53,537 bases of DNA from Spirochaetota bacterium (GTDB lineage: Bacteria; Spirochaetota; UBA4802; UB4802). Each line of letters starts with the position of its first letter. Position 1 is the stretch's first letter. The position numbers and the translations under genes are program-made. Below, one piece after another: positions 42,781 through 53,487 of the stretch. The notes beneath the pieces were generated by a model, which had not been told where the DNA came from, did not search any database, and worked only from the letters and a program-made list of their open reading frames with translations. The stretch is taken from assembly GCA_040756435.1 (NCBI GenBank), contig JBFLZD010000025.1, forward strand, positions 1 through 53,537, given 5' to 3'.

Positions 42781-45519
42781 ATGTGGAGCAATAGCTTGAA
42801 AACATTCATACAGTATTGTATTAAGATTCTTTCATATAGTTTTATAGCACTATGTAGCTTTGTTGTTTTAGTGGTGCTGATTCTTTTTATTGCTGATCTT
42901 GTGTTAACCACTGATAGGGTGTCAAAAATTGTTACAGACCAGGTAGAATCTCATCTCAATGCAAAGACTTCCTTTACTATAACACATTTTTCTTTGTTCA
43001 ATGGCTTTGAAATTAAAAATTTTATTCTGAGAGGTACTGACAGTGAAAAACCTGTAATAGCCTTTGATACATTTCGATTGCGGTATAGTTTTTTTCCTTT
43101 TTTAATAGGAAAAATCAAAATATATGAAATTGGATTATACAATCCCTCTGTATATCTTGAAGAGCAGAAAGGGATATGGAACATTCAAAAATTGGTAAAA
43201 TCTTCTGAAAAAAAAGAAAAAGAAAAAAAAGAGGAGGCTAAGGAGGAAAAAGAAAAAAAGAATGAGATCACTTTGCCAATACCAGTAGAAATACTTTTTG
43301 GGTTTGTATTGGAAAATCTTACAGTAACAGTACACAGTAGTACTTACAGTGCAACATTAAAAAATTTTTCTAGCTCTATCAAGCTACACATCCCACCGGC
43401 GCGTCACATTCCGTTAAACATACTGGCATTAAGATTGTTTGATGCATTAAACATTACTGTAAATCCAGAAGAAACGTTGTCGTTTTCTTTTGTTTCCAGG
43501 GATATTTCTGCCGGTCCACCGTTGCTATTTACATTTAATCTTGTATATAATCCTGAAGGAAAACAGTTGTTCAGTAGCTTTAAGTGTGGAACATACAATA
43601 CACCTGTCAGGTTTTCACGAAAACATGTAGCTCCACTCAATGTCAGGATAGAATATGATATCGCATATAATTCATTAAATGATGCAGTCCACTGTAAAAT
43701 TCTACGAGTTGTATTTGGTACATCAGTATGGATTTCATTTGCAGGTACTATCGAACATGTAAACAGTGAACCAGAAATACAGTTTGCCATGCTTGATAGC
43801 AATATCAAGCTTAACGAAATGTATCAGTATACCAATGTGCTTCTTGGGCCAAAACCGTACTTTAATGGTTCCATTTCAATTTTTCCACTTACAATACAGG
43901 GGAACATTCATACATTAACAGTGAAAGGTGCAATACGCGGGCAAAAGGTTGCATTTGCTACTGATGGATTTTCTGTAACTATTCCCTTAATTGAAATACC
44001 ATATTTGGTAATACTGCGAAATCCTGTTGTTGAAGCATCCATTGATATTGGGATCCCTCATTTTGTTTATGCACTGGATGAAAACAGGTCACGGGATAAT
44101 AGTATTAGCTTACAATGCAATGTAGTATATAATCTCAATAGCAGCATGCTGGATATTCAAAAGGTGGTTGTAGTACACAGGGCACCTGAGATAGCAGCAG
44201 AGACTATTCGAGTTGAGGTTTCTGGTTCAGTGAATTTGGGTGATGTTGTGGCAGCAAGTATTGGTGTGTCCACATTACGGTTTGATATTCCATCAATAGC
44301 TTTTTCTTTACCTTCCCCATTGAAACAGTCCCTGACATCAAGCCCCATAACAAAGCCTGTGACAGTAAGACTTAAGGCCGATGTAATTACCTCTGCACAA
44401 ACAAATAGTATCAATCTAAATGCTTTTGGTAAAATTCCGGATTATTCTATTGATGATTTAACTATTGCAGCATCAGTTACGCAGAAGCCGCAAAAAGGGA
44501 AGATTGATATAGCATACTGTGAAGTATCTAGCAAAAAGCATTATGCCAGTATTCATATTAAAGGGTCTGTGGTTACAAAAGATGAGGTGTCACTTGACGT
44601 GGATGCAGGAGTACATGTTGCTCCACGGGTACCAATTTCTTTTGGCAACTATACAGTAAACGGCATTTTAAATGTATTGTTACGTCTTAAAGGGACTATG
44701 CAATCATTGGTTGCTAAGGGGAATTTGCAATCTCAAAAGTTGATACTCAGTAATGATGCTGGTAAACTTTTTGTTGGCCCGGTTGATATGGATATACCAA
44801 TAGCATATACAATGGGGCAAAGTTTTAAGATGCCATTTGATTCTGCTGATGTTATGAATATAGAGCTGTTTAAGCAAAAGGAAAATTTTTCCATTGGCAA
44901 GATTGTGGCACTACATCCATCGCGAAATATTGCTTTTGAATATGTTACGAATGCGCATGGGTATATTGGGTTCAAGCGTAACATAATGGAAATCAAAAAT
45001 TTGCAGGCTGAAGTTTTACGCGGGACAGTTACTCTAAAGGAATTAAATTTCAATCTGGCTGATCTTAATCCGCAACACATGGAGTTTAGATTAGCGCTCA
45101 ATGCAAATGATATAGATATTGGAAAGCTGGACAAACCCGAATCGATAAGGATTAATAAAGATGCACTGTTATCACTTAATGCGCAGGTTATGGGTAAAAA
45201 CCTCAACATTGCACAGGATTTTGATATATCAGGATCTATTAACATATATAAGGTTGGGGAGGATTTTGCAAACAGGCTTTTTAAAGGCATAAATGAAGAA
45301 CGGGGAAAGTCAAAGTTAGGGATGGGACAATTTGCCGTGGATAACTCGCTCATTATTACCGGATTTGATTTTTATATGGATAAAGGTCTGGTATACCCAA
45401 CAGTCTTTTTCAAAAAGAAGGTGCTGGGTGTTTTTGTTACTGTTAATAATGAACAGGTGCGCTATGAGCGTATCCCGGTTGTGGAATTTTTTAACAGGGT
45501 AAGGGAGGAAACATTATGA
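42781..45519 (+). CDS. AsmA-like envelope protein (YdbH/TamB-type lipid transfer candidate)
   Basis: This 912-residue protein has an N-terminal membrane anchor (about 12-40). A long beta-rich periplasmic region follows, beginning with the AsmA-type pattern NAKTSFTITHFSLFNGFEIKNFILRG and ending with DVSGSINIYKVG-like repeats. A Lys/Glu-rich run (about 143-160) interrupts the first part. AsmA-like proteins such as YhdP, TamB and YdbH form hydrophobic grooves that move phospholipids between membranes. The next gene encodes DUF1318, the family of YdbL, and overlaps by 4 bases; this echoes the enterobacterial ydbH-ynbE-ydbL operon. The function is inferred from that. Confidence 0.7.
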   Translation: MWSNSLKTFIQYCIKILSYSFIALCSFVVLVVLILFIADLVLTTDRVSKIVTDQVESHLNAKTSFTITHFSLFNGFEIKNFILRGTDSEKPVIAFDTFRLRYSFFPFLIGKIKIYEIGLYNPSVYLEEQKGIWNIQKLVKSSEKKEKEKKEEAKEEKEKKNEITLPIPVEILFGFVLENLTVTVHSSTYSATLKNFSSSIKLHIPPARHIPLNILALRLFDALNITVNPEETLSFSFVSRDISAGPPLLFTFNLVYNPEGKQLFSSFKCGTYNTPVRFSRKHVAPLNVRIEYDIAYNSLNDAVHCKILRVVFGTSVWISFAGTIEHVNSEPEIQFAMLDSNIKLNEMYQYTNVLLGPKPYFNGSISIFPLTIQGNIHTLTVKGAIRGQKVAFATDGFSVTIPLIEIPYLVILRNPVVEASIDIGIPHFVYALDENRSRDNSISLQCNVVYNLNSSMLDIQKVVVVHRAPEIAAETIRVEVSGSVNLGDVVAASIGVSTLRFDIPSIAFSLPSPLKQSLTSSPITKPVTVRLKADVITSAQTNSINLNAFGKIPDYSIDDLTIAASVTQKPQKGKIDIAYCEVSSKKHYASIHIKGSVVTKDEVSLDVDAGVHVAPRVPISFGNYTVNGILNVLLRLKGTMQSLVAKGNLQSQKLILSNDAGKLFVGPVDMDIPIAYTMGQSFKMPFDSADVMNIELFKQKENFSIGKIVALHPSRNIAFEYVTNAHGYIGFKRNIMEIKNLQAEVLRGTVTLKELNFNLADLNPQHMEFRLALNANDIDIGKLDKPESIRINKDALLSLNAQVMGKNLNIAQDFDISGSINIYKVGEDFANRLFKGINEERGKSKLGMGQFAVDNSLIITGFDFYMDKGLVYPTVFFKKKVLGVFVTVNNEQVRYERIPVVEFFNRVREETL

Positions 45520-46112
45520 AACATATAGTGGCGATAGCTCTAGCTATCGTTGCCGGCATATTGTATTCACAGGCACGATGTAGTTCTTCCAGTTGCCTGA
45601 AAGGAGTACCCAGCTGTATTGAAATACACCCCCCTGCAATACAAATTACTGGCGAAAAGACAGCGCTTGAGCGCCAGCTTGTAGGCGAATACAGAGAAAT
45701 TGAAAAGGATGCATGGGTTACGTCAACCGTTATGGTGCCATCAAAAGGGGAGCGCCGTGCAATGGTTACTGCTGATGAGACTATGCTGCAGGCAATTAAG
45801 TTAAGAGAATTCAATGAAGATAAGATACGTATATACAAGGATATGGGAATCATTGGTGAAATGAATAATGGATATGTGGGAATAGTAGATGAAAAGAAAT
45901 TACAATCCATGAAGGAGGCTACAGTCATACGTACACTGATTAATGATGAAAACAATGCACGACAGATTATATTTATAAAAAGTTCAGATTCAAAGGATTC
46001 AAAAGATCCTACAGCCATTCAGTTTGGCTATGATTTTGCCAGAGAACAACAGGCAAAAGCAAAAAAGGGTGACTGGATACAGAAAGAAGATGGTCGCTGG
46101 GTGAGAAAATGA
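45516..46112 (+). CDS. DUF1318 (YdbL-like) periplasmic protein
   Basis: This 198-residue protein has an N-terminal signal (about 4-20) and a Cys-rich start of the mature part (CSSSSCLKGVPSC). The DUF1318 core appears in ALERQLVGEYREIEKDAWV and LQAIKLREFNEDKIRIYKDMGIIGEMNNGYVGIV. The C-terminus carries AREQQAKAKKGDWIQKEDGRW. In E. coli, YdbL is encoded with the AsmA-like YdbH and the small lipoprotein YnbE and influences their complex. Both ends overlap neighbours by ATGA, so it is tightly coupled. No YnbE-like small ORF is visible. Confidence 0.7.
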   Translation: MKHIVAIALAIVAGILYSQARCSSSSCLKGVPSCIEIHPPAIQITGEKTALERQLVGEYREIEKDAWVTSTVMVPSKGERRAMVTADETMLQAIKLREFNEDKIRIYKDMGIIGEMNNGYVGIVDEKKLQSMKEATVIRTLINDENNARQIIFIKSSDSKDSKDPTAIQFGYDFAREQQAKAKKGDWIQKEDGRWVRK

Positions 46113-49100
46113 AACGTATAGTATGTGCTCTATTTGCATTACTTTTGATAGGATGTGCATCAACAGCATACCGTGATATACCGTTTGATTATTCACAGGT
46201 TTTGACCAAAGAATTCCGTTTTGGTACAGGTCGATCAATTCCGCTTACCTTTGAGCGTTCGGTAAACGTAAGTGGAAGTATCACCGCTGATGGTAAGTAC
46301 TTTGTGTATGCATCAAATAAGGAAAGAAGTAATTTTGATATCTACTTACGGGCACTGAACAACATCAAAACTGTTCGTTTGACCATCCATCCTGCCAGAG
46401 ATTTTGCACCTGATGTATCGCCTGATGGTAAATGGTGTGCATTTGTTTCTACTCGTGATGATCCTGAAGGTGATATCTTTATTATGAAGCTTGATCCTGA
46501 AAAAATTATAACGCAGGGTGACCAGGAAGTACCATCTAACAATATCACTGCAGTACGGGATCCGCTTTCGGGAGCTGTCACACCGATACGCGACGCTTCA
46601 CCCTGTTTTTCTCCTGATGGTAAGCTAATTGCATTTTCCTCTACACGTGATGGTGAAGAATCCATCTACATTATAGGAAAAGATGGGACTGGCATTCGCA
46701 AAATTACTGAGGGGATGCAGCCGCGATTTTCCGGCGATGGCAAAGAGCTCATCTTTGTGAAAAAAACTAATACGGGAAGTGATGTCTTTACAATTAATAT
46801 TACTACCGGCACGGTGAAACAAATCACCAGTAGCCTATACGTTGAGCTATCGCCCTGCTTTGGGAAAACCAGTAATGATATATATTTTATGCGCATTCAG
46901 TATGATACCAATGGTGATACAAGACTGGATTCCAATGATAAAGGCATGCTATTTGCCTATGATGTGCAAAAAAAAGAGGAGTATCCTCTGACGTTGATTG
47001 AAGAGCCTTCAGCCACACCACGCTGGGTGTCGTATGCTGATGGTGTAATTGTGTACAGCATCGTTGAAGGCCAGTACATCAATATTGCAATGATTCCGCA
47101 TACAGGCATTATCCCAAAACAGAAAAATGCTCTCAGACAATATGAGCTGGCACTGAAGTATAAAGAAGATTTTGACGATAGTGACCGCTACCAGCGCTGT
47201 CTGTTTGCCACATATTACTTTTTCAAAGAATCCAGTGATATTGATTCGCAGATAATAATTGCCAGAGCTCTGTATGAATTATCGTCCATACAGCAGTATT
47301 CATTCGTTACCAATATACTGGCAGATCTGAGTAAACGAAGCAAGCCAGCGCAAATTTATATGCGCTATCGTAGCGTGAAGGATAAAGAGAAGCTGACATA
47401 CCTTGAGCAGGTTGTTAAGGAGTTGTTGGCACAAAACGAAGAAAAGATTGCACCCTTTTTTATGGAAGAGCTTGCTGACCAGTATGCACGCATACAGATG
47501 AAAGCAAAAGCCAAAGTTTTGTATAATGAGATTATTGCTCGATATCAAAATTATACTCGTTTAATGTATATACGGTATAAAGCTGGTGAACTGGTATATA
47601 AGGAATTCAGTATCCCTGAAGAATGGATTACTGTACTTCAGTCTTCCTATACATACCTTAAAAATGCAATAACGGTTTCAATACTTGAACAAACAAAAAA
47701 TATCACATCTAAGGTTAGGTATGAATATGCTAAAACATCAGCTGAAAAATACAATGTGCCTATCATTAAAGCTATTATGAACTATGTAGCTGCAACTGCC
47801 CTTATGGAGCTTTCACAGAATGATGATGCAATACCATTGCTAAAACAGGGCTTGGAGCATACCAAAAAGCTGGATGTGGCGTACTTTTTGATGAATGTAA
47901 CCTTAGGAAAATTGTATTATGCAAAACAAAGTGATGAGTGGGTTGTGTACTACGAAGCTGCTGTCAACAATTATCAGGCACAGTGGAAGCAGGACATACG
48001 GCCTATTATTGAACAACTTGCAGAATATTTTGAAAACACAGGGCAAAGGCTCAGCGCTGAAGGAAACTTCAAAGATGCAGTAGCATTATATAAACGCTCA
48101 ATAACCATGAATACACTGCTCCATCTTAAACGCCGTTACAAAGATATATACAGTGCCAATGCACCTGGCGCTCATATAGGATATATTAATGCAATGCTGG
48201 CAGTATCACAGGACAAAGCTGTGGGCACTATTGAAAAGGAATACTTAGAACGATTGCCCATTGCACGGATGGATTTTGATAAGGCACATATATATGGCTT
48301 GGGATATATCTATGTAAAGCAGGCTACAGCGCTGGCTCCTTCACCAGATGCCATGGATGGCAAGTCCTCTCATGAATTTGAAATGCTCCTTGGATTGTTC
48401 ACTAATGCCCTGCAACACATTGACTGGTCACTATTTATAGATGATACGTTTGTTGATGCATATTTGCTCAAAGGATGGATATATCAGTATATTGATGAAT
48501 TGCGTGTTCGTTTTCCCTCAAAGAAACGTATAATTGATTCATATTTCCCTGAGTATTTATGGGAAAAATCCATTCCCCTGTATGAAAAGGCACTGGAAGC
48601 TAACAATAAAAACCTGTTCCCCCAAAAAGAGGCGGATATCCATTGTAACATAGGAAACATCTATTTTCTTTTAAAAAATTTTAATTTAGCTTCACGGCAT
48701 TATGCTGAGGCAATTAAATATACAAAAACTTTTTCAACATTGAAAGAAGAAGCTCTCTTTTACTATCACTATGGGTATTGTTTGTGGCAGCAGGGTAATT
48801 ATAATGGGGCATATTTGTCAATGCAACAGGCATTTACTATTTACAAGGCGATAGCTCAAAAGAATGAATCTGCAATTGCAAATACGCTCTATGTGCTGTA
48901 CAGGTATTTTGCTCTCTTTGAACGAATGCAGGGTAATTACCAAAAGGCTATAGAGTGGTATAAGAAAACATTAGAACACTGTGCACAATTTCAATGTGGT
49001 GATAGCCCATCACGTATTTACATAGAGATAGCTGAATGTTATCGCAGATTGGAGCAGGATACACAAGCGCTTGTATATCTGGAACTTGCTAAACGGTCAT

Positions 49101-52100
49101 TGCCGCAAAAAACTTCAGCGCAGTATACGATTGGCTGGAAATTTGCTGGATTTGGTCCTGTATATTTTTATGACCTTGGACAGGATACTGTTGTTATTGG
49201 TGAGGGAAAAATTGTTTCCCCTCTTTCAGGTTGGGAGATGGAAATACTTATCCAGAATATGCGCGCAGATATCTATGCAAAAAGCGGCAGGTTTGGTGAT
49301 GCTGCAGCACAATATCTGGATTTAGTCAAGGTAACACAAAAGCAAAAGACTTCATTGATGGCTGATGCCCATATTACCGCTCTGTATAATGCAGCATATT
49401 GTTATTCCCGTATGGGGAATGTGCAGAAGGCACTGGAATTATATGATACTGCTCTGTCAATTGCTCAGGATACAAATGTTGCAATTGGTAAAATATATCA
49501 GGCCATGGTTCAATGGGCTTACTGTTATATTTCAAGCCTACAAAAAGCCAAAGTGCAAAACCTTGATACAGCAATACATAGAATAGAGCAGTATAAAAAA
49601 GATATGTATGATAAAGTATATAATACCCTTCTTGATGATTATACCAAAAAGATGAAGGCGCAAAAGAAAAAGCCAGCTGATGAAGAGATTACAGCATTGA
49701 AACAGCAGGCATCTAAACAGGCTGAGGCGTACAGCATTAAATTTGATGCACTGACTGCCCTCTTGTACATGCACAAGGCTTCGATTCTGCAACAGGATAT
49801 ACCATCTGATAAAAGTACTGAATACTATGTCCCGACACATGAAATCATTGGCTATTACTCCGAGGCTCTCAGGTTATATTCGCAGGCAATCAGCTACTAT
49901 GGCAATGATGCTTTTCATCAAGAATTTGTTATTAAACTTCTCATCAATAGAGGAATATGCAGAATACATTTGGGGCAGTTCAGGGATGGATACGATGATA
50001 TCATAAGTGCTCGATTTAAAGCTAATAAAATTCAGTCAAAAGAGCTGGTGTGGTTTGCTGAAGCAACACTGTGGGATTTAGCATACACGTATAAGGAAGT
50101 AAAGCAGCTCATCGATAATCCTGACAGGCTCATAGATGGAGTGCTGTCACGGGTAGAATTGCTGCCGCCTCTGTATACTATGAAGAAAGATTTTATTCTA
50201 AGGCTCTATGATACCTATACTGATGAACTTATACAGAAAAAGAAATACAAAGATGCGTATGCTGTTCAACAGCGCCGGCAAATAATCACAATAGCGTTCA
50301 ATGGACTATCAATACCAAATTTTTATAAAAAAAGCGATAATACCATATACAGCAAATTTTTACGTACATGTTTTGCCATACAGGATCTTGAACAAAAATT
50401 AACCAGTACGATAGTGAATGAAGAAGAGTCAAGTGTTATTGAAAAATTAACCTCTTCTATTTCATCACAATATAAAAATCTTGCTGGATACAGGTTGGCT
50501 GCCTCAACATTTCTATTACCCTATCTTGGAGTTTATACATCAAAAGGTTCAGAATATCCCGTAGTACATTTCTATACATTTAATAATAAACTCTATGGAT
50601 GGGTAAATAAAAATACTATTGATTGGGTTTTAATTTCTGACTCACTGCAACCAGAAAGATTGACTGAAGATGTTAATAAATTTGTACAGTCATTTCATGG
50701 GAAAATATATATTGTGCTTAACGACACATTCTTTGCATTGCATAAATATATGAGCAATTCTGTGTTATACGCAATAGGGTGTGTGCCATTTGCTTCACGT
50801 GTGGATGATATCGAGCACCTGGTATGGTTGCCAGCAGATGTGGTTGCAACCGACATAAAACTTCCCAGCAGTATAAAAATTACCACAGACATTAAAGAAT
50901 CAGAGTATATAGTTGATACTGACAATCCAGATATTGCTATAACACCATCTTACTGCTTTGCTAACAAACTGGAATGCTCTGCTGTTTTTAAATCCATAGA
51001 GAACATGAAAACTGATGAGCTTATGCTATTAGCAGATTCAAGCATATATTCACACGTTGCATCTGTTATCCTGTATTCGGGAAATAGTGTTGGTACTCTG
51101 GTTGCAGCAGTCGTACATAATGATGTAGGCCTTATTAATTCGCTGAAAACAAAAACTGTGGTGCTGGGAAAAGTTCCAGACACAGTAAATGACAGAGAAC
51201 AAAATGCAAAGATAGTTTCTCAGAAAAAACAAAAAGAATATACTCAGGCTTTAGAACGTGGGGAATATGATACAGCCATGGTTGCTTTAGAGCGCTGGAA
51301 AAGGGCTGGATTAAAACAACAAGAATATTATGACAAGAAAATACTTGTTCTGGTTTACCAGAATAACATAGAAGAAGCACTCAAAGTTATGGAGTCATAC
51401 AGCAGTGCTTTTACCAGTTCATTTGCTGTGTATGTATATTTATTAAAAGGTGATGTTAGTAGTGCGGAAAAGCTTTTGAAAGATCCCCGATTGGGAAATA
51501 CATTTGATTATACAATTTATGAAGCCATCATTAACGGCTATAAGCATAAAGGAAAGCTTCCTCTTATTAAAGACGTATCCAAAAGCACTGATTCAATTTT
51601 GCCAGCTAACCAATTATTGTTATTATATGCTCAGGAAGCTTTTTTATTAGGGGAAAAAGAAAAATCCCAACATATAATGAAATTCTATCAGGCTGACTAT
51701 ATTCCTTCTCAACGTGAGTTGCTGGTTGCATACAATTTAGGTTATTCAAAAGCTTCATATGGTAATACAGTTGCATACAGGATGTTAAAAGCTATTACAG
51801 GAGATAGCAATAGCAGTAATGTTATAAATACTATTAGCGATTATAACAACCTGTTGCTTTTTGGAATACTGGAAATGATTAAAAACAGACCACTTATGCC
51901 CGATGAAGAATGGAAGCGTATTATGCTGATTGCTGAAAAGGGCAATCACACAGGGATTGATGTGCAATTTACAACAGCAAAAATAGCTGAAATATTGCAG
52001 GATGTAATTCCAGCAAGGGTGCTTCAGTACATAGAAACCGTTGCTTCAGACAGGGGAAAGATTGTATCACCTATAGCAGCCCTGTATGCAATCAATGCCT

Positions 52101-53476
52101 ATCAAAAGACAGATAATTTTAAAAATGCATATACTGCATGCAAATCCTTAAAGCAACTGCCTTATACACTGGAGCAGTTATGGTACAGCTATTATATCTA
52201 TTCAGCGATAATGTTAGGAAAAACTGATGAGGCACAGGATCTTTTAAACAATAGTCAAATAGTTACAAGGGATACTGTTTTATATAATCTTTTTAATGTC
52301 AGTATCCAGATGCAAAAGGTTGTAGCATCAAAAACAGCAGATAGCACTGTGTTACAAACTATCGCCCAAAATATTGATCTGTTGATTTCAAGCTTGCATG
52401 ATGAATCAGTACGATGGTATTATTCTGAGTATAAATATTTATTCGTTAAACTTATCAATTATGCAATATCGTATGCAATGAGCAGGGGTAATCAACGAGA
52501 TGCTCTGAGGTATGCTGAATTACGAAAGATGATAGAAGGAATTGCATTATTTGATGAAAACACCAGTTATAAAAGTATATATAATGATCTTGTTGGAAAT
52601 AAATTTCCAATTATGGAAATTCAGAAGAATATTCCTCGCAAGACAGCTGTATTGTATACAACAAAGAATGAAAACGATATATTTGCCTGGATTATAACAA
52701 GAACATATATACAGCCAGTACGCCTGCATAATTCTTATAAACAATTATATGATATTATTCACAGCTATTATAATGATGTTGGACTGCTTCAACAGGTATT
52801 TGACAGGGAAGCAGCGATTAATGATATAATGAAACCTGTAATAAAGGAACTGGGTGGTTATACTACCATAATTGTTATTCCTGATGCATATACTGAATCC
52901 ATACCATATGAAATAATTCAGTATAATAAAGATGATACAGCAATAGTTTTTATGCCATCTTTGATGGGATCCATGGATGAATCATTGTCTGTTCCCCCTA
53001 TGGCATATATTGATGTGAACAATACAAAAAAGGATCTTATAGTATCAGCTCTAAAACAATCTGACTTTTCTTATACATTTGATGCCATAGCAAAGGGTAT
53101 CATGATTACCGATAGACAGATTAGTTATAATACTGTTAAAAAAGGGTTGATGATTAATGGTAATATGATACAATCAGAAAATGTGTTCATCAATATAGCC
53201 AATATATCGCAGGTGTCATACTATTATTGTTTGTTTATGATACAGAAAGAAATAGGAATTAGTGTACTGTTGAATAGTGCTGTTACAGATGTTAATAGTA
53301 TTATCTTCATTCGTGAATTCTGTAATACAATTAAAACTGATAGTTTTTTAAATGCTTATATATCAGCATATCAATATTTGAAGAAAGATAAACGTTTTAA
53401 AAATCCTGCCTACTGGTTGGGAATTCGTTTTTATAGCCGCACAATAAAAGGTATACATGATGGTGTCAATAGATGA
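46109..53476 (+). CDS. Giant lipoprotein: PD40 propeller, TPR arrays and two degenerate CHAT-like modules
   Basis: This 2455-residue protein begins with a signal and lipobox LLIGC (Cys16). Residues about 45-330 contain TolB-like PD40 repeats (SPDGKWCAFVSTRDD, SPDGKLIAFSSTRDG, SGDGKELIFVKK). TPR-like helices fill about 345-1450 and 1715-2150 (NIYFLLKNFNLASRHYAEAIKY). Around 1460-1690 and 2150-2455 are CHAT-like folds. The last one has AVLYTTKNENDIFAWII, TIIVIPDAYTESIPYEII and the C-terminal NPAYWLGIRFY, matching CHAT landmarks, but no HG motif or clear catalytic Cys. It should be periplasmic or surface-exposed and act as a scaffold. It overlaps DUF1318 by ATGA. Confidence 0.75.
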   Translation: MKRIVCALFALLLIGCASTAYRDIPFDYSQVLTKEFRFGTGRSIPLTFERSVNVSGSITADGKYFVYASNKERSNFDIYLRALNNIKTVRLTIHPARDFAPDVSPDGKWCAFVSTRDDPEGDIFIMKLDPEKIITQGDQEVPSNNITAVRDPLSGAVTPIRDASPCFSPDGKLIAFSSTRDGEESIYIIGKDGTGIRKITEGMQPRFSGDGKELIFVKKTNTGSDVFTINITTGTVKQITSSLYVELSPCFGKTSNDIYFMRIQYDTNGDTRLDSNDKGMLFAYDVQKKEEYPLTLIEEPSATPRWVSYADGVIVYSIVEGQYINIAMIPHTGIIPKQKNALRQYELALKYKEDFDDSDRYQRCLFATYYFFKESSDIDSQIIIARALYELSSIQQYSFVTNILADLSKRSKPAQIYMRYRSVKDKEKLTYLEQVVKELLAQNEEKIAPFFMEELADQYARIQMKAKAKVLYNEIIARYQNYTRLMYIRYKAGELVYKEFSIPEEWITVLQSSYTYLKNAITVSILEQTKNITSKVRYEYAKTSAEKYNVPIIKAIMNYVAATALMELSQNDDAIPLLKQGLEHTKKLDVAYFLMNVTLGKLYYAKQSDEWVVYYEAAVNNYQAQWKQDIRPIIEQLAEYFENTGQRLSAEGNFKDAVALYKRSITMNTLLHLKRRYKDIYSANAPGAHIGYINAMLAVSQDKAVGTIEKEYLERLPIARMDFDKAHIYGLGYIYVKQATALAPSPDAMDGKSSHEFEMLLGLFTNALQHIDWSLFIDDTFVDAYLLKGWIYQYIDELRVRFPSKKRIIDSYFPEYLWEKSIPLYEKALEANNKNLFPQKEADIHCNIGNIYFLLKNFNLASRHYAEAIKYTKTFSTLKEEALFYYHYGYCLWQQGNYNGAYLSMQQAFTIYKAIAQKNESAIANTLYVLYRYFALFERMQGNYQKAIEWYKKTLEHCAQFQCGDSPSRIYIEIAECYRRLEQDTQALVYLELAKRSLPQKTSAQYTIGWKFAGFGPVYFYDLGQDTVVIGEGKIVSPLSGWEMEILIQNMRADIYAKSGRFGDAAAQYLDLVKVTQKQKTSLMADAHITALYNAAYCYSRMGNVQKALELYDTALSIAQDTNVAIGKIYQAMVQWAYCYISSLQKAKVQNLDTAIHRIEQYKKDMYDKVYNTLLDDYTKKMKAQKKKPADEEITALKQQASKQAEAYSIKFDALTALLYMHKASILQQDIPSDKSTEYYVPTHEIIGYYSEALRLYSQAISYYGNDAFHQEFVIKLLINRGICRIHLGQFRDGYDDIISARFKANKIQSKELVWFAEATLWDLAYTYKEVKQLIDNPDRLIDGVLSRVELLPPLYTMKKDFILRLYDTYTDELIQKKKYKDAYAVQQRRQIITIAFNGLSIPNFYKKSDNTIYSKFLRTCFAIQDLEQKLTSTIVNEEESSVIEKLTSSISSQYKNLAGYRLAASTFLLPYLGVYTSKGSEYPVVHFYTFNNKLYGWVNKNTIDWVLISDSLQPERLTEDVNKFVQSFHGKIYIVLNDTFFALHKYMSNSVLYAIGCVPFASRVDDIEHLVWLPADVVATDIKLPSSIKITTDIKESEYIVDTDNPDIAITPSYCFANKLECSAVFKSIENMKTDELMLLADSSIYSHVASVILYSGNSVGTLVAAVVHNDVGLINSLKTKTVVLGKVPDTVNDREQNAKIVSQKKQKEYTQALERGEYDTAMVALERWKRAGLKQQEYYDKKILVLVYQNNIEEALKVMESYSSAFTSSFAVYVYLLKGDVSSAEKLLKDPRLGNTFDYTIYEAIINGYKHKGKLPLIKDVSKSTDSILPANQLLLLYAQEAFLLGEKEKSQHIMKFYQADYIPSQRELLVAYNLGYSKASYGNTVAYRMLKAITGDSNSSNVINTISDYNNLLLFGILEMIKNRPLMPDEEWKRIMLIAEKGNHTGIDVQFTTAKIAEILQDVIPARVLQYIETVASDRGKIVSPIAALYAINAYQKTDNFKNAYTACKSLKQLPYTLEQLWYSYYIYSAIMLGKTDEAQDLLNNSQIVTRDTVLYNLFNVSIQMQKVVASKTADSTVLQTIAQNIDLLISSLHDESVRWYYSEYKYLFVKLINYAISYAMSRGNQRDALRYAELRKMIEGIALFDENTSYKSIYNDLVGNKFPIMEIQKNIPRKTAVLYTTKNENDIFAWIITRTYIQPVRLHNSYKQLYDIIHSYYNDVGLLQQVFDREAAINDIMKPVIKELGGYTTIIVIPDAYTESIPYEIIQYNKDDTAIVFMPSLMGSMDESLSVPPMAYIDVNNTKKDLIVSALKQSDFSYTFDAIAKGIMITDRQISYNTVKKGLMINGNMIQSENVFINIANISQVSYYYCLFMIQKEIGISVLLNSAVTDVNSIIFIREFCNTIKTDSFLNAYISAYQYLKKDKRFKNPAYWLGIRFYSRTIKGIHDGVNR

Positions 53477-53487
53477 AAGGAAAAGAA

